A stretch of 64,000 nucleotides of DNA from Baylisascaris procyonis (Eukaryota; Nematoda; Chromadorea; Rhabditida; Ascarididae): assembly GCA_037389465.1 (NCBI GenBank), contig JAZARR010000078.1:3658001-3722000 (forward strand), written 5' to 3'. The position numbers and the translations under genes are program-made. The notes beneath the pieces were generated by a model that was given only the letters and a program-made list of their open reading frames with translations, was not told the origin of the DNA and did no database searches. Below, one piece after another: positions 1 through 15,260 of this stretch. How positions within the stretch are numbered: position 1 is the first letter of the stretch; each line of letters starts with the position of its first letter.

Positions 1-1006
1 TGCCTATCTAGTCCGGGCGCTGAGAATGAGGATAGAAAAACACATAACTGGGTGCATAAATTCTTTGAAATTTGAAGAGTGGATAAAATCCAAATTGAAT
101 TAAAAAAAAAAGACTAATATTCGAAAAATCGGCCGTAGTAAATTCAGTGGAAAAAATGTCAACTCATCTGAGTATTTTATTCAATAAAAGCTATGTCGAA
201 AAAAAATTTCACTCTACGAAAGGACAAGTAGCTAAATTGAGGGAAGTGAATCGTAAAGGGCGTACGTCGATTTTTCGAGTCGTTGAATTGGTCGTTCGAG
301 GCTCAATAGCGAACCATTTAAGGATTGCGTCTGCACACACTCATTTTCACTACATTCAATTTAATCAACTCGTTGCATCACATGCCAAATCAACTCCACT
401 GTCAATTTCGCATAGCAATTGTTGTTTTGAGTGGGCTGCTTTCGCTGGCACTTAAGACGCCATAAAAAAATACTGAAAGTGGCATCAACCAATTAGCGCA
501 AATTCGCAGCAAAATGTGTACGGGGTTCGCAATGTCAACGGAGGAGCGGAGGTGTGGAATGGGGGAAAGGGAAAAACGCAATCTCTGCATGTCGCTCCAC
601 ACGGGACATGCCTTTATTTGTGCCGAAGTGAGGCTGAGGGGTGGGAGAATCCAACTACAATTATCGAAAAAACACACAGTACTTGGAAAAAAAAAATGCA
701 GGACCGCTTATATCCCTATCAGCAAACAATCTCTCTCATGCTTCAGACGCTAGCATACTGTTCTGAAAGAAAAAACTTAAAATGGTACGATTATTGTGAG
801 CACATCAAAGATGGAAACAAATAGGGTTCCTACATCCAAAGCAAAAAAGATAGTGGGAATGCTATAAACTAAACCACTTGACTATAGAAAAAGCGGGAAT
901 AGTATGCCGTGTAAGGTAAGTCAACGAAGGCCAAGAGCATAAAGGCACATCTCAAACGAGTGCACAGCATGTGTTGCGAGGCTAGTCTGAGGCAGAATCG
1001 GGAGGA

Positions 1007-1271
1007 TATAAAAGAGGTTGTTGTGCTCACGAATTCATTCCAGCTTTTAGACTTTTCCTAACGTCAAGTGAGCCTACGTGTGGCAGTTGGAGCAAGCCGC
1101 GTGATCGGCAGCAGCGCGGAGTTCGACTACGGGATCGTGCCGGCAATTGAAGCTATCCTAGTGCCCTTTCTTTTGTCACCTTACCGTATGAGTCTGATAA
1201 ACTGTTCTCCCCTATATCTACGTTGTCTCCCAATTTACTTGACCGCAGCTCGATAGAGGATGCAGATCCTC
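1007..1271 (+). promoter_or_regulatory. TATA-box-like site with downstream GC-rich segment and hairpin
   Basis: TATAAAAG at 1007-1014 sits in a GC-richer island. A perfect 16-nt hairpin (GAGGAT-GCAG-ATCCTC) lies at 1256-1271. The short open frame at 1068-1256 between them has no recognisable product. Whether this is a promoter is unproven. Confidence 0.15.
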
Positions 1272-4200
1272 AAGGAGACCTCGACGTCTTGACGAGGCAA
1301 ACAGAGAGCTGACCCTTACAGTGCTTCTAGTTATATTTTAAACTACAGCAGACTGCCCCTCCCCACCCCCCTCCCCCACTTGCGGAAATCTATGGTAGCA
1401 GCTTAAGTGCAAGCCATTTGGAGTTAACCTTACCGAAAATGTCAAGCACTCTATCACCATCTTAAACAAAATGATTTAGAATATAATCGAGACGCAATCC
1501 GTATAGCAGTGATAAGCTGCAGTCGCAGACTAAGCCGAACCAATAATAACGAATTTGGAGAGAACTTAACGACGTCCTAGAGACAAAGGGTTACGCTGTT
1601 TACGACGACATATAGCGAACATAAAAGAGTATGAAACATTTAGCGATTTCGGCAAAAACGCTTTTTAAACGAGCAACCTATCATAGTTAACTAGAATGCT
1701 AAAAAAACTTGCAAAAATATGCAAATATCAAAGACGAAAATGAAAAATAAATAACGAGTGCTAGAATAGTGTTGACAGCATCGAAACGAGATTGGTCTAT
1801 GCTAGCAATTGGTCTATGATGTTGAGCACCACCGACAACACGTCCGACTGTTTTATTGAACGACATAATTCGCACAAAATGAATAATACATTTATTTCTT
1901 CGTCTCATATATACTACAGTTAGCGGAATTTCCTCCCACTCCAAATTAACTTCTTTTTATTTTTCTTTCTCCATTAAGAATGTATAGGAATTTAGCATTT
2001 TGTGCGCATTCTCTTTTATGCAATAAGTAAATCACATTTCATTCTGTGTTTTATTGTACAACTATAAATATAATAATATTTGCATCTCTTGCAGGGCTAT
2101 ATTTTTGATATCAACAATCTTCATAGCATCGCCCAACTTCGAACATGTCCTCAGAATGCTTCCTGTATTCGCGCTCACCTAATCGAATAAAAAACGTTAC
2201 TATTGCAGGTATTTTTTATAACTAATCATCAAGTGCTCACTGGATGTTATACCTGTATATTAGGTCTCTGATGATCCCAGTTTATCTCAACGATATGCCT
2301 TAAGGAAGTGCGCGAGGACGGTGAAAGACGGAAATAGAAATACTGAAACTGAAATCGAGAAGGAGGAACAAATACTAGAATCCAAAAGGGGGGCGATCCG
2401 AGGAATTCTTGCCATCAAGGCGAACAATATTAAGGATAGAGAGGTGCGTTCATTGCTTACGAGTGAGTAAAAGCGAAATGAATGCATTAAATTGCGAAGC
2501 AAGAAGGCAACTAGACGAGGCGAGCACATATATGTGAAACCCACCGCAGTTGGCTTTGCTCAACATAAAGCAGCACATTGGCTTGCTCGACAATCAGCGA
2601 TCAATAAACTGGAGCCCACAAAATTGGATGCCATTATTTCCGGTCAACTCATCATATGATGGCAACTCTTATTCTTTTTCAAAATTCTCTTCCTTCAAGT
2701 CTAAAAATAGTTGAATTTACTAGAATATGTTTAATGAAAATGTGAATAAATGAGAAACAATAGAAAATGAAGAAAATGAAATAACGAAATGAAGACAACA
2801 ATGGGATTCGAGAATGAGCAACGTGGTTACGTAAATTAATGAAACTGGCCTCGATGCACGCTAGCTGATACAATTTTGGGGAAGACGAATGCAGGCCAAT
2901 AGGATCGAACTGCTTACAACGAAATCAGCCAGAATGCTTCGAAGAGTACTGCAGCATTGTGATCATAACTTTATTGTCACCTTCGAGTTTAAATGCTTGC
3001 CTCTCAACTAGTTTTTCTATTTGATATATTTTTCTCTGCATGCACTAGATAAGAACACTAAATTTTCAGCATATTCTTTATAACTCCGTTCATAAATACC
3101 ACCGTATTATTTTGAATAAAACCGGGGAGTTAATAGCCCCGAAGACTTAGTATAGCCGATCACGGATCATCGCCAAGTTTAAACAATTGGGATTATTAGA
3201 AGGAGTCTATTTCGCACAATATTCCATATTCATGCTCTTCACATAAAGCAACTGTTAATGAGAATGAAATGGTTCAAAAATTCAGCTTCACTAGTAAGCA
3301 GCATTCCTAATATAGAGGTAGCTAAAGTTGAGCAGTTAGGACAACTGCGCAGCGAGGCCAATTTTTATTTGAAAAACTTTTGTATCAACTTTGCTCGAAA
3401 CTGGGAATAAAATGTCACAAGAGAGCTTTGAGATAAATAGTCTGACCAATCGAATGTGCACATTCGATAAGATGATCGAAGTGCCCAATTTGGTTCTCAT
3501 TGGCGAAACCCACAGGAAAAATGTTGATGCATTAGTTTTTTAGTTCAAAGAACGTATTTTTCTTGGAAAGAAAAGATGAAATTTTTGCTCTCATCTTTTT
3601 ATACAAATTCATTTGAATTCTCTCTGGCAGAATGCCATTGCAGCATGCACACAAATTGTTGTCGTTCACGCTTTGGGAGGTTTTTGAATAAGTAATGAAT
3701 AACGTCAGCTATTTTTTTCTCGACGCAACAAACGGTGCGTCGTAACGTCAAACTGTGGGAATTGTATCACTGAATGATTCATCTTGAAAATGCGCCAATA
3801 GTTATCAATTTTCTCTATAATTTTCAGAAAATATAGCATACACATACAACAGAGCTATTTATAAAATGCTAATATTTTTTCCTTAATTGCTAAGAAAATC
3901 GACCATAAGCGCAGAACAGAAGCGAATGGAATTCGATAGATTTGCGCCGACGATGGATATTTTTATAACACACTTCGTAGATTTCTGAATTCATTTCATC
4001 ATTTACGCCCCCCTCAAACATCATTTACAATAAACTTAAAATAAATTTCCCAGCCACAATGATTTAAAAGTATAAGTAAATAAACTTAAATAAATTCTAA
4101 AAGTATATGATGAAAAAATTGTTACTTTAAATGTCTATCAGTGGCAAATATATTTTGATGGTATGTTACGAGAATTTTTTCTTTTCATAAATGCACGCTT

Positions 4201-7200
4201 CATGGTTAGAGCGTTAACTACACAAACGTGTACGGTTTCTACTCTAATTATGTAAATGAGTGCTAAAATGTGAATACATTCGATGGATATATACTGAGTG
4301 CATAAATGAAAGTTGAGTGGTTTTAGAATGCAAAATACGAAGCCGTTTACTTCACTCCCACCTACATTAATTTCTACTCTAGCTGTTCTTGCGTTGTTTG
4401 TTATGCTGTCGCTAAGCGACTAATTCATAAATAATTTTCTGGCTAGCTACGTTACTACAATCCCTCATACAAAGCTTATCACTTCGCCCAATTTACCTAC
4501 TCGAAATCTTTGTATTAACAAAACTATAGTACAATTACTAAAGCACGGTGTAGTTAAGCAGTGGATCTACAAAATTGGCCATACAAATTCTTTTCACTTT
4601 CAGATTTTCATCGGAAATATCTGCTGACGCATTTATGGCCACAAAATCAAAATTTCTCATTGAAAACAACCATTTCAGGCTAATTTCAATAGGTCTGAAA
4701 GTGGATACTACTCTTTGCTTGTCCTCATTCACCCCCTCCCCCTCCTTAAATCTTTCCTCATTTCCTCGAAAAGAAAAACATTCGATTAAACGATAGTTAG
4801 ACTACGACTTTTAAATAGTAAATCGGCAACAAAACTACAACGAGAATATTATCTCAGTAGACTATAACAGCAAATTGTAATGGAACTGTTACAAAAGAAT
4901 GCGCATTACTTTCGATCAACGTATTTTAGCGCCTTGTAACGACAATCTTTATCGCTAACGTTGAAGAATATTGGCTATATCGAATATCATAATATATATA
5001 CCTATAAAATGCCAAGAGCTATCAATGATTACTGTGGAATTACGGTAGTCGCATATAAGGAATCAATTACATTTTTATGCAAGAAATCAAGTTCATTTCT
5101 AAATTAGAAATCAGTTTTATTTTCACGTAAGTAATTAGTTAACATGGAGTATCCAGTATTGAGTATAATCAGCATATTACGTGAATGACAACAAAAATTT
5201 TTGCAAGACAGTGGCGTACTTAGCAAAAACGATGTAGAATATAAGCAGACAGGAAAACTCATGCAATAACAGGGGAATATCCATCTAAAAATTAAAAGAA
5301 AAATAACGACGGTGACAGAGGTTTACAAAAACATCTAAAGAACTAGTCAACAATTCGCTAAAATAAGGCCAATATATTGATTGCTGCAAGATGCACGATT
5401 GAATCTACTATTGTATGCGTTAAAAAAAACCTGAAGGATGGTTGCACTATGCAATTTTACCTGGAAATCCTTTAAGGATTGTGTTAGACGCAAAAGACCT
5501 ATGTCTTCTTGACAAGCATGAAAGCAACAACCAAATAAGAAATGATTCGTATACATATGCGCATCTGCGCCTGTTTGACTATCAAGTTGTGCAGTAGTTT
5601 CAGTCGGGTTACGCATTTTTTACGATACGCATTTCTTAAGTTACAACCTTTAAAGCCCTATTAGAAATTGAATTTCGACGATTCTCATGTGACATAAAAA
5701 GTGCACTACATTCTTGCCCACGTGTGGGATGAAGTTATTGACGTAATTTCAAGAACTTCAAAGCAGCGTTAAATTAATCATGCGTGAATCTGCTACTGTG
5801 CGCCCATAGGATATATTCGGCACAAAGATAGAAAATGACTTGGCTTCTTAACAATAGAACCGCCCAACCAGTACAACATCTATCGACAAACGACTGTAAA
5901 TAGCGCATATGTTATCTAAATGTTTCTAGTAAGATTCAAATTCACGTACTCCCCATAAAATTCATTAGATCAATCATCTTTAAATCACTCAAACACATTA
6001 CAACTAACGGTGCTTTTTCTGCAGCGAGTATACGAAGATTAATCTGAGTATACAAAAACTAGGTATAAACACATACAGTGTATAAACATTTGCATCTTCT
6101 CACTCTGTAACATTGGTTAGAAGCGGATGTGATAGGGAATGTGCAGAATGAAAAGCCTATTTTAAAACCACATTTCCACAGATACACTTAAGTACTTCCT
6201 CTATAAAATTCAGGAAACAGTAAGCAATAGTAAAGATTTGCTGGGAGAATGAAAGGCGACAACTGCTGTAGGATGAAAGGATGAAGGGAAAAACATTTGT
6301 AAATACCATTCTACGTCATAAACCGACAAGTTCTCTCACTTTCGCATAATTCCAAGTACTGCCAATAAGAACAGCGCAAACCACTGCTGTGACTAACCCT
6401 AGGTAAACATTGTAAGTGAAAAAAAAAAGATTTAAAATAGCCAAAAGACGGCAAAACTATCCATCGCACACATGAACAGAGGCCTGAAATCGACAAAGCA
6501 TTCGATTCAAAGGTAAGGTGGTGCACTGAATGCAACGGCGCTTTTAGCAACTCTTATTTAAAGTTACACTGCAGTCACCCGGACAGAGGCACATGACCCG
6601 CAAAAAGTTGGTCATAGCTTTGAAAAGGGAACATTTTTCTCAATGGAAAGAAAGTTGCGAGATGCACTGAGGTACACAGTGAATACGCGGAATGAGTATT
6701 TTGAAAGCACAACGTGTTATACAGAGCGAAGCGACGCCAAAGTGTCGGCAAAGAGGCAAGGTGAGAGCTACGCGGTCGGATCGAATAACAGCCGTGTGGA
6801 TTTAGCAATGAAAGCTGGACAGCAAGGCATAGGTATGTTCGGCCAGACGTCCCATCATTTCTCGAGGCAATTCACGACGCAGCCCCTGACCACCAACTGC
6901 GGCCAACGAAACACCTTCACTTTACCACATAACCCGACCACCATAATTCAGTGACCTGCGGAACTGCGAAATTTCTTTCTCTTTTAACGTACAGCTTCTG
7001 TGTATGTCAAAAGAGAAACGCCCACTGTACTGCTTGCGTCATTTCTTATACGTGACGTCCGTCTATGGGATTTCATTCGCAAGCCTGGAAATAGTGAAAT
7101 TTCCTAGCAACAATCATAATCTGCTCACAATCCAAACTTGAATTTAATTAATCAGCGTCTCTTTGACATGTATTACTTAAACAAGCCAAAGATTTTTATC

Positions 7201-10200
7201 TACCTAGAACTGGAAAAGTTTCACCTACCACAGAATTTTGCAAGACGCAAAAAACTTTTGTCGTTTATATGAATGTCAGAAGAAGTCATGAATGGAAATC
7301 GAATATTTCGTGTGCTGCTTATGAAATCATCCTCGATCCGCGGAGCGAAAACATCGATCATCAATGGTGATTTCACCATGCCGGGAAAGTGCGCATAACT
7401 TGCATTACAGTGACTGCGGTACGCCAAAATATTCAGCAAACTCGACGCTCTTGGTTACGGACCAGTTTCCAGCTGGACTACAAGGAAATGCCCACTGTTC
7501 AAGTTATCACGAATTAGATCGCACTGAGAAATAAAACAGTTGGCCAATGCCAGCAACCTGCCGCGCACCAATCGCCTCTCGATCGGCAACTCAATAGGCT
7601 TTTCCCTACCATCACTGTTTCCTTAGGCGGGATTACTCCAGCCCTCTCCGATAACCAATAAATTCTTGGTATGCGTGCAGTTGGCCCTTTGATGCGTTGG
7701 GTATTTCGCTTGCAAATCTTGGAGCTACCCTATTTCGAATAATCGCCATGGGGATCTCCTTTGTACGACTCAACTAAACGCTGCCGTCACAGCACCATCA
7801 CTGCTCCTTAATCCTCCCCTTCTCTTCTTTTTACGATTAATACATAGCACTTGTGCAAGAGCAGTGGCATGATTAGCATCTTCAATAACATAACAATAAT
7901 TAAAAAAACAGGAATTAACAACATCATCAACAAATATCACTACAGAGCGATGAAAAATATAGACTTTCTTTCTTTCTTAGATGAGGAGGAAAATATCGTA
8001 GAGTGGAAATAATGGCGAATTTAAAAGCTTAATCCACTAGATTTGCATGACCATAACTTCCGATGAGCACCCCTTAAGAAGGAAGCTAGTACAAAGTTCA
8101 GCTAATTTCTTTCACTTAAAGCCCACATTATTTCTATCAACTCTTAAGCTTTTCAGATCTCCTTGACGTTTTTCACCTTTGGATTCTGAGCATCTTCATT
8201 TTACACAACCAGTTTAAATTTTTACCTTGTAAAGTTTACTTATCTCATGACATACAGTGCTTTTAACATGCTTCATGGTTTCTTCAATTAGCACTCAAAA
8301 AAGCTCACTTCAAAAAGCTAATGGAGGTTACAATTATAAGCGCTATGAGGTAAAACAATGAACTTAACATTTAAATATTGAGCTTAGCAACTAAATTAAA
8401 ATTTCTTCACGATCAACAAGGCCATAAAAATAATGTAGAAAATGTATATGGTGGTCCACGCCGCCCGCTTCACACGTATGAAAAAAGAAGGCTGGAGTAC
8501 GCTCGAAGAGAAAACGCCGTTTAGATTGCACGCAAAAAAAAAGGCAATAAAACCGAAGTCAAATATACGGCTCTGATCTCTCACTCAGCTGCCAACCGAT
8601 GAATGTGATCAAACCCTTTTCTATGCAAAAATTTAGTCTAGCTATGTTGCAAGAAAAAAAAAAAAACCAGCTTCGATCGAGCGTGAGAAAAAGTCCCAAT
8701 GCACAGCTATGGGTTGACGTATACCATGTCATTTTTTCATTCTCACATGGTTAATACCGCTCACTTCGTGGGCGCGAATTAAAGACTTGCTAGATTACAG
8801 CCTTGATAGATATCTGATCGTTTAAACATTTCACACTAAAACAGTTGACGAAAGGGGACGGTTGACTAAAATAGGAAGATGTCGGTTGCCTGTAATTAGA
8901 TCGAAACGGTGACTTGAAAGCCAATAATGAAACGACACAAAGATCATTAGTGATTGCCCAACTTCATGGATTATGCGAACTTTATTCATGTTTTTGTTGC
9001 TCGGTAACTGATCCCTAATCCTTCTAATTCTAAACGGCTTTGATTTATCGTTCCTGAAATCACAGCTTAGGCAAATTGCTTTAGAATATGATGCCAACAA
9101 ATTCCGTTAAACTCCTTACAAAGGGCACGATAATTGAGCTTTCCATATTAAGAATTTCGTTTCGGAAAGAAGATTGAAAAATGCCAAAACTTCTTGTTAT
9201 CTTATTCTTCTACTCAGCGTTTTCATCAGAACTAAATGCGAGGCATCGTCTTCAGCTTTTTAATCATCCATGAATGAGGAAACAGCACAAGAAAATGCAA
9301 CAGCTGCGCAACTACTTACAGCGCAGCAAGAGCTGTACAGCTAAGTACAGTTCGGAACTGACCTCAAACGCTTTCTTCCATCATGGGTTTTTACCACTCC
9401 CAAGGTAACTATAGTCTTAAAATCCCTGCCTCCGCGAAAGATCTTCGAGCGAAAAACCTATCCTTTTCCTATAAATTTATCGCACTGGATCGAGATCGGC
9501 CCATTCTTTTTCCATTCTCTTCCTACCTCTCTCTCATCACCTCCACTGATTCATCTTCGAAACGAAAACGCAGTAAAAAGACCATATCAGACGGCTGTTA
9601 AGCGTAACAACTTGCTCTCAGCAAATAACACGGACAGCAACTGTACAAACTAACAACTTTTTTTCTTGAGATAGTTGTTTATCAGCGCCAGGATTTGCGA
9701 CAGCCAATTATAATTATTTTGGTAGACGCAATGGGAATGGGAACCAAGGTTTCTCTCCCACCACGTCTCGTTAATAACCTAAAACGCAGCAAAAACAACA
9801 TTGACGCAAAATAGAAGAAAAAAATTAGTTATCCTCTATTGTTCACCACTTTATCACAGCAACTGGTTCTTTTACCAAGAATTAACACCATTAAGAGAGG
9901 GAGTGAGAGGGAGAGTTCTGAACGCTTGGGAAAAAAATTCCAAAAGAAACGTCTAAAATGCCTAGAAAAATAACATAACATAAAGCTCACAAAAAAAAAA
10001 AAAAAAAATTCAGAAGGTAAAAATATAATTCACGATTTAACAATTATTAATCATTGTTTATCTTCATCAATTCTTGCTAATCATAGGTAGTCAGTCATCT
10101 TGCATAGGACAGAAAGCTCTCTAGAAGTTTTCCAGAAGGGGCCAAGAAGTGCAGAACGACGATTTTTGGGAGGAAAATTGTTTCAGATTTCAGCCATACG

Positions 10201-13200
10201 GATACAAACGAAATTCTCTGTGGCACTAAAATCACTTTTGTTATAGTTTATTGCATTAACCTATTATAAAGGTGTGAACGAAGAGAGTCTTCGACTAAAG
10301 AGAACAGATTTACGGACAGATTTACCACCATTTTACATTTCATTTGGACTCCGACAATTTACGTTCACCTCATTCGATGCACTTCAGCAAAGTTCTAGAT
10401 GAGAAAAGCCCAATTGCCTCATCATTCATCACCCTCTGTGTAAATTAATGCTTTCATAAATATCAGATGATCAAGCCATCTAACCGATCAATATCTATAT
10501 GTCTCGTCTAATATGAAGCGAATATTCGAGCCTTCCACTTCTTTTCTAAACTTCCGAAAGCAATATATACTCAAGGATCTTCAATCCGAAGTCGTTCTTT
10601 ATATTCGAAGAAATGCAAAGACAAACGAATGGCAGCAAACAATAGCAACTATGCCCTTAAAAAATTTCAAATTTCTCGCACTCTCTATCACGAAAGGTTA
10701 GCCGGCTACCATCTGGCAATAACTAGTGGTTCCTTCTTCATACCGTACATGGCAGCTGGTTGTTTGCTCACGGCTATAGTTGCCTATGAAGTTAGCTCAT
10801 ATCGCCACAGTGCTCTGATTCGTTTATATAAGCACTCAAAAGCTGTGTTGTATCCATTGCATTAGCGTGAATTCATTTTGTTTCTGACCGCTTATGAACT
10901 GAAAAATGTGCAAAAATGTTTACTGAACAAATTTCCATATATGTTGTTCATATCCATTTACTCATTTATCGCTATACAGTCCATTTGATTTGCAGCGGCC
11001 GCTACTCTTCTGACGCGTCTAGGACTGACGTTACTAAAGGACATTCAAATGTTTTTGGGTTTTACTAATGGCCATTTTAATGACTTCCGCAGTTACTTCC
11101 GCAGCAACATGGACTTGGGGAGCAGTACAGTTTAGAAGGCGCGATAACACAAACGGAGATGACAGATTCGAATTAGGTGGTTTTTTGACAGAGACCAATG
11201 TATCGGAATGTAATAACCCTCCGAAAGCACTTTAATCGCTAACTCGAACGGGATTTGATGAGAAATGCCTGAGCCCACAATATAGGAAAGCTAGGAAATC
11301 GTAGCAACGTGTGACTATCTTTTCAGGGTGTTCTTTGCAAATTTGCGTAGGCAGATGTTAAAATTGAAGAATTATAACCGACCGAGTAGTAAAGATCACT
11401 TGTGAAAAAGCACAAATTACAGTGGCGCCAACTCAAGGTGAGAAGAAACTACTGACTTCGACCCATGAGTTACAGCTTAAATGCGCGCCAGAAGAATTTG
11501 ACGACCACCCCTCACACTTAACCATTCGCAACTACCCAACCCTTACGACCGTACTCTGCACTACAGCCTCCAGTCCCAACCCCTACATCATGCCTTCCGG
11601 TTTGTAAGCACCCAGGTGGTCACAATGTGCGAGAGTCAGCCGACGGGTTTGCTGAAGTTTCTCTGCTTCTCTCACCTTCTTTTCTTCAACCCTTCTTCTA
11701 CTTCACCAATTTTCTAACGCTTGCGGAAAAATCAGTCACCCAAACGTCGAATTGTGCTGGGAAGGTGAAACTTGGCATGCAGCTTAAACTCCAAAAAAAC
11801 TAGAAATAGTGAATCGGTTGACAAGACGTAGCCTGGTGGAACGCAGCCCAGAAGACGGAAGCCCCAAGACAAATTTTTGGTTTTGAGAACTGATTTAGTA
11901 GGTTACATATAGATTCGGATAAAATGCACAAGATCTCTAAGCAAAAAACCTTCGGACCTGCGGATCGCAAATCTTTTTGCCTTAAATGGACTAGGCTCAA
12001 AGTTAGAAGCCTTGCCAAATATGCAGAGGTCAATATCTGTCTATGCGAATTCTGGTGAAATCTCAGTCTGTGCAAGCCCTAAATAACTCCCGATAACCGA
12101 CCATATGCGGCCAACTGACCGTGAGCCATTTCAAGTCAACGCATCGAGGCAATTCAACTAATATATGGACAGACGATTTGGGTCAACATTTTAGACCCTT
12201 ACCAAATCATCATGAGCATGGTTGTATTTCCATTCTGCATGGGTCTATATATCAATGCGGATAACAAGTAATATCTTCCGCAAGGATTCAGGCAAAATCC
12301 CACCCGAATAACCCAAAACAACCGCTTCATATATAGGTCATCAAGATTGGTCAACTGTGTTCGTTAACTGCAAAGAATGATAGGAGACTATGAGATTTGT
12401 TAGAGGATCAGGAGAAACTTATAGATAGAGTGGATGATCGGATTTAAGCGGTTTTTATGACATCTGATATAGAATAAGAAAATAACTTCAAAATATGTTA
12501 AGTACCTCTCGAAAATATTTCATAAAGGAGATAAAAAATTCGAAATTCTCCTCTTCCATATAAATGCTTAAGAGTGCTTAAAAGTAGAAAGTTCTAGAAA
12601 GCAACGGTCCACTTGTTGGTTATCTAAACTTCGCGCATAAAATCCACATTAAAACATTGGTTGCCATCTTCGCTTTTCTCAGCGTTTGGAAATGAACAAT
12701 CGTTTTTATCACAGTTATGTCGAATTAAGAACATTGTACGTATAAAGTTGAAAATTAAATTTATGAATGCAAGACGAAAAAAGAACCGTACAAAAATATC
12801 AGCAGCAATGAGATAATGCAACTTCTAAAACAATGATCATCGTAAGACGATCGTAAGCTTTGCATAAATAACGATAGTAACCAGAAAAAAAAAGCATCAA
12901 TACGACTACGTATAAATAATGAACGAGAAAAAAAAAGAAATGAAAATGGAAATAAATTTGGAGTGTGAAAAATTTCGAACGCATTTAAGACGTCATTGTT
13001 TGTTTAGCATTCGAATTAACTATCTGCATTATACGATGAGAAATTGCCGCAAAATGTGTATATATACACAAATCGTCCAATAAACGGAAACCAACCGATT
13101 CCATAACGAAATGTAAAACTAGCCCATAATAATGGAAGGATACATTTGCTGATGTATGAGTGTTTTAGTAGCTAACATTTTGTCGGAATAAATAAGAAAG

Positions 13201-15139
13201 TAATTCAGTATATAGTTAGGCGGAAGAGTGATCACGATTGGTTAAATATTAGAAGATGAAGAAAAAAACGATAACGAATGAAAATTCTGTAGCAGACAAT
13301 CGATCAATGCCATACCGCTTCCATAGTAAGACACCACCTCACGCGACCTCTCATAGACGAGCGAATAAAGAAATCAATAATTATTTCGCCTATAAGTCGA
13401 AGAGTGATTTGTACAGTGATCGAGAACGTAGAGCATAATTTCATGATCTCTACCGCAGTTAGAGAAAGTGAACTACTTTAAAGCGCGATGTGCTACGCAT
13501 ATTCCCGCGCTTTTCAATGCTCGTTCCCGCTCAGCATCCATTTTTGCCTGACTCTCTCTCTCTCTCTACCTACACCACATTCTTTTGCTCTCCAATAAGT
13601 AACATTAATTTCTACAGTAGAGTGGTTATTTCCGGATCGAACTTTTCCGATTTTCGATGCTTCTTGGAGGGAAACAGTTTCTGATACAACAAAAAACACC
13701 CAGTTACCAATCGATGGTTTTCGGTTGCAAATGAAAAAAAAGAAGAACAAATTAAAGCCAGATCACGATTTTCAAAAGTCAATCGGAGTTCGCTCGGTCA
13801 GTTGCCATCACTAAGCCTTAAACACGCCACTGACCCTGTCTACCTAAATAAGGGAAGCAACCTGAAATGAAATTAATATCAGTCATTTGTTCAAACAGCA
13901 ACGAGTATAGATTTGTACGTGTACGGGTTTTAGTAGATATGAAAACGCTTGCCCTTGTGAAAACAAACGATAAAGTTGGGAGTGAATTTTAGTTCGGTTT
14001 TGAAACAGTTAGAAGTCAAACGGCTTAAATAGCTTTAAAACAATAAGGATCGATAAAGCTTTCAATTTCTACTTGGCATTCAATGGATCGGTTACCATCA
14101 CTACAATGCATGTTCCAGCAACTCGCAAGGATCTCATCAACAACATCTTAATTGAATCCTAAGATGATCAGCAGTTATGATCTAGTGCCCTAGAAGTCGC
14201 GATTTTTTACATCCACAGGCAAACGTTAAAAAGTATTTCTTGTTCCCAAGTAGGGCGATTGTGAAATGAGAGGGCTTGATGAGCTCACTGATCGTGCAAC
14301 GCGCCTTATACTAACGAAGTTAGGAGCTCTTGAATGCGGCATAGATCACTCAGTCTGGATCTTAGGAGGCCATTCCTCTGTAGAAGAGCACATCTTTGTG
14401 CAGGTTATGTGCATCATGCAACCAAATGGATATGGTCTAAGACCAATTATAAACGACTACATTCTTTTTCGTCACCTAGCCATAGTAACTTCCTTTCCTC
14501 GTCTTTTCAAACAGCGCACATTCCTGCGCGAAAGAATTCATGATCTTTTATGGGCTTCTATGCGCACTTCTTCCAGCAATTTTTTTAAAAATATTTTCTT
14601 TTGGCGTTTCTCACAGGGTCAGTTCTTTTTCTCACATTTTCCAGCAGATTTATTTTCCCTTATTGCGTTTTTTTTTCAACACTACGCCTCCATCTATTGA
14701 AGAAATCACAAATTCATTTGCGTATCGCGCTGGGCACACACTGCTGCAATACGCGAGCTGTTCACGCGCCATCTAGGGAAAGGGGAGGTGGATTGTCATA
14801 GTAGTAGTACCATTTGAAGCTCCGTGGTACCTGCCGCATAGTGCTTGAATTTTTGTGCAAATCCCACTAAGGAGGCATCTCTTCGATAGTATTTCTCGCA
14901 TCCTCACTTCCTCGCACCAATTAGCGTCATTAAAGTGCACAATACATGCAGCGTTCATGTACGTGCTTGTAACAGAAAATTTCATCTCCGGAAGCGCTGG
15001 ACCGCACCGACGCAGTTCAATGATAAACGATACAGCGAATGCGATTGGCCAAACCAAACTACAGTTCCATTCAGTTGCGAAACGACATTAAGAGTTTTTA
15101 ATATGGACATTGTAGGTACCTGTTCGCATAAGGTCCTGA

Positions 15140-15260
15140 AGTAGCACGGGTGGGTGGCTAAGTCGGATCCATAGACTCCAACAGCAGAGAGCCTAGATCG
15201 GTCATTTTAGAGGCGAGTTTTTGGTGGTCGAGGATCGCCGGCCTCAATCCTCGAGAACCC
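15140..15260 (+). repeat. tRNA-like (SINE-type) element candidate
   Basis: TGGCTAAGTCGG at 15155-15166 matches the RNA polymerase III A-box consensus TRGCNNAGYNGG at every fixed position, and the flanking sequence resembles the 5' half of a leucine-type tRNA. About 60 nt downstream is a perfect 8-bp stem, TCGAGGAT (15228-15235) with ATCCTCGA (15247-15254), around an 11-nt loop. A B-box is only weakly matched (GGCCTCAATCC). It does not fold as a normal tRNA, so a tRNA-derived retroposon is the better reading. Confidence 0.35.

Noticed and set aside
6643..6954. Plus-strand 103-codon open frame in a GC-richer island
   Set aside because: No domain, no splice partners, and an equally open minus-strand frame.
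14266..14700. Plus-strand 144-codon open frame
   Set aside because: It becomes low-complexity Phe/Ser in its second half, overlaps two other open frames, and has no recognisable motif or splice context. Probably repeat-derived.
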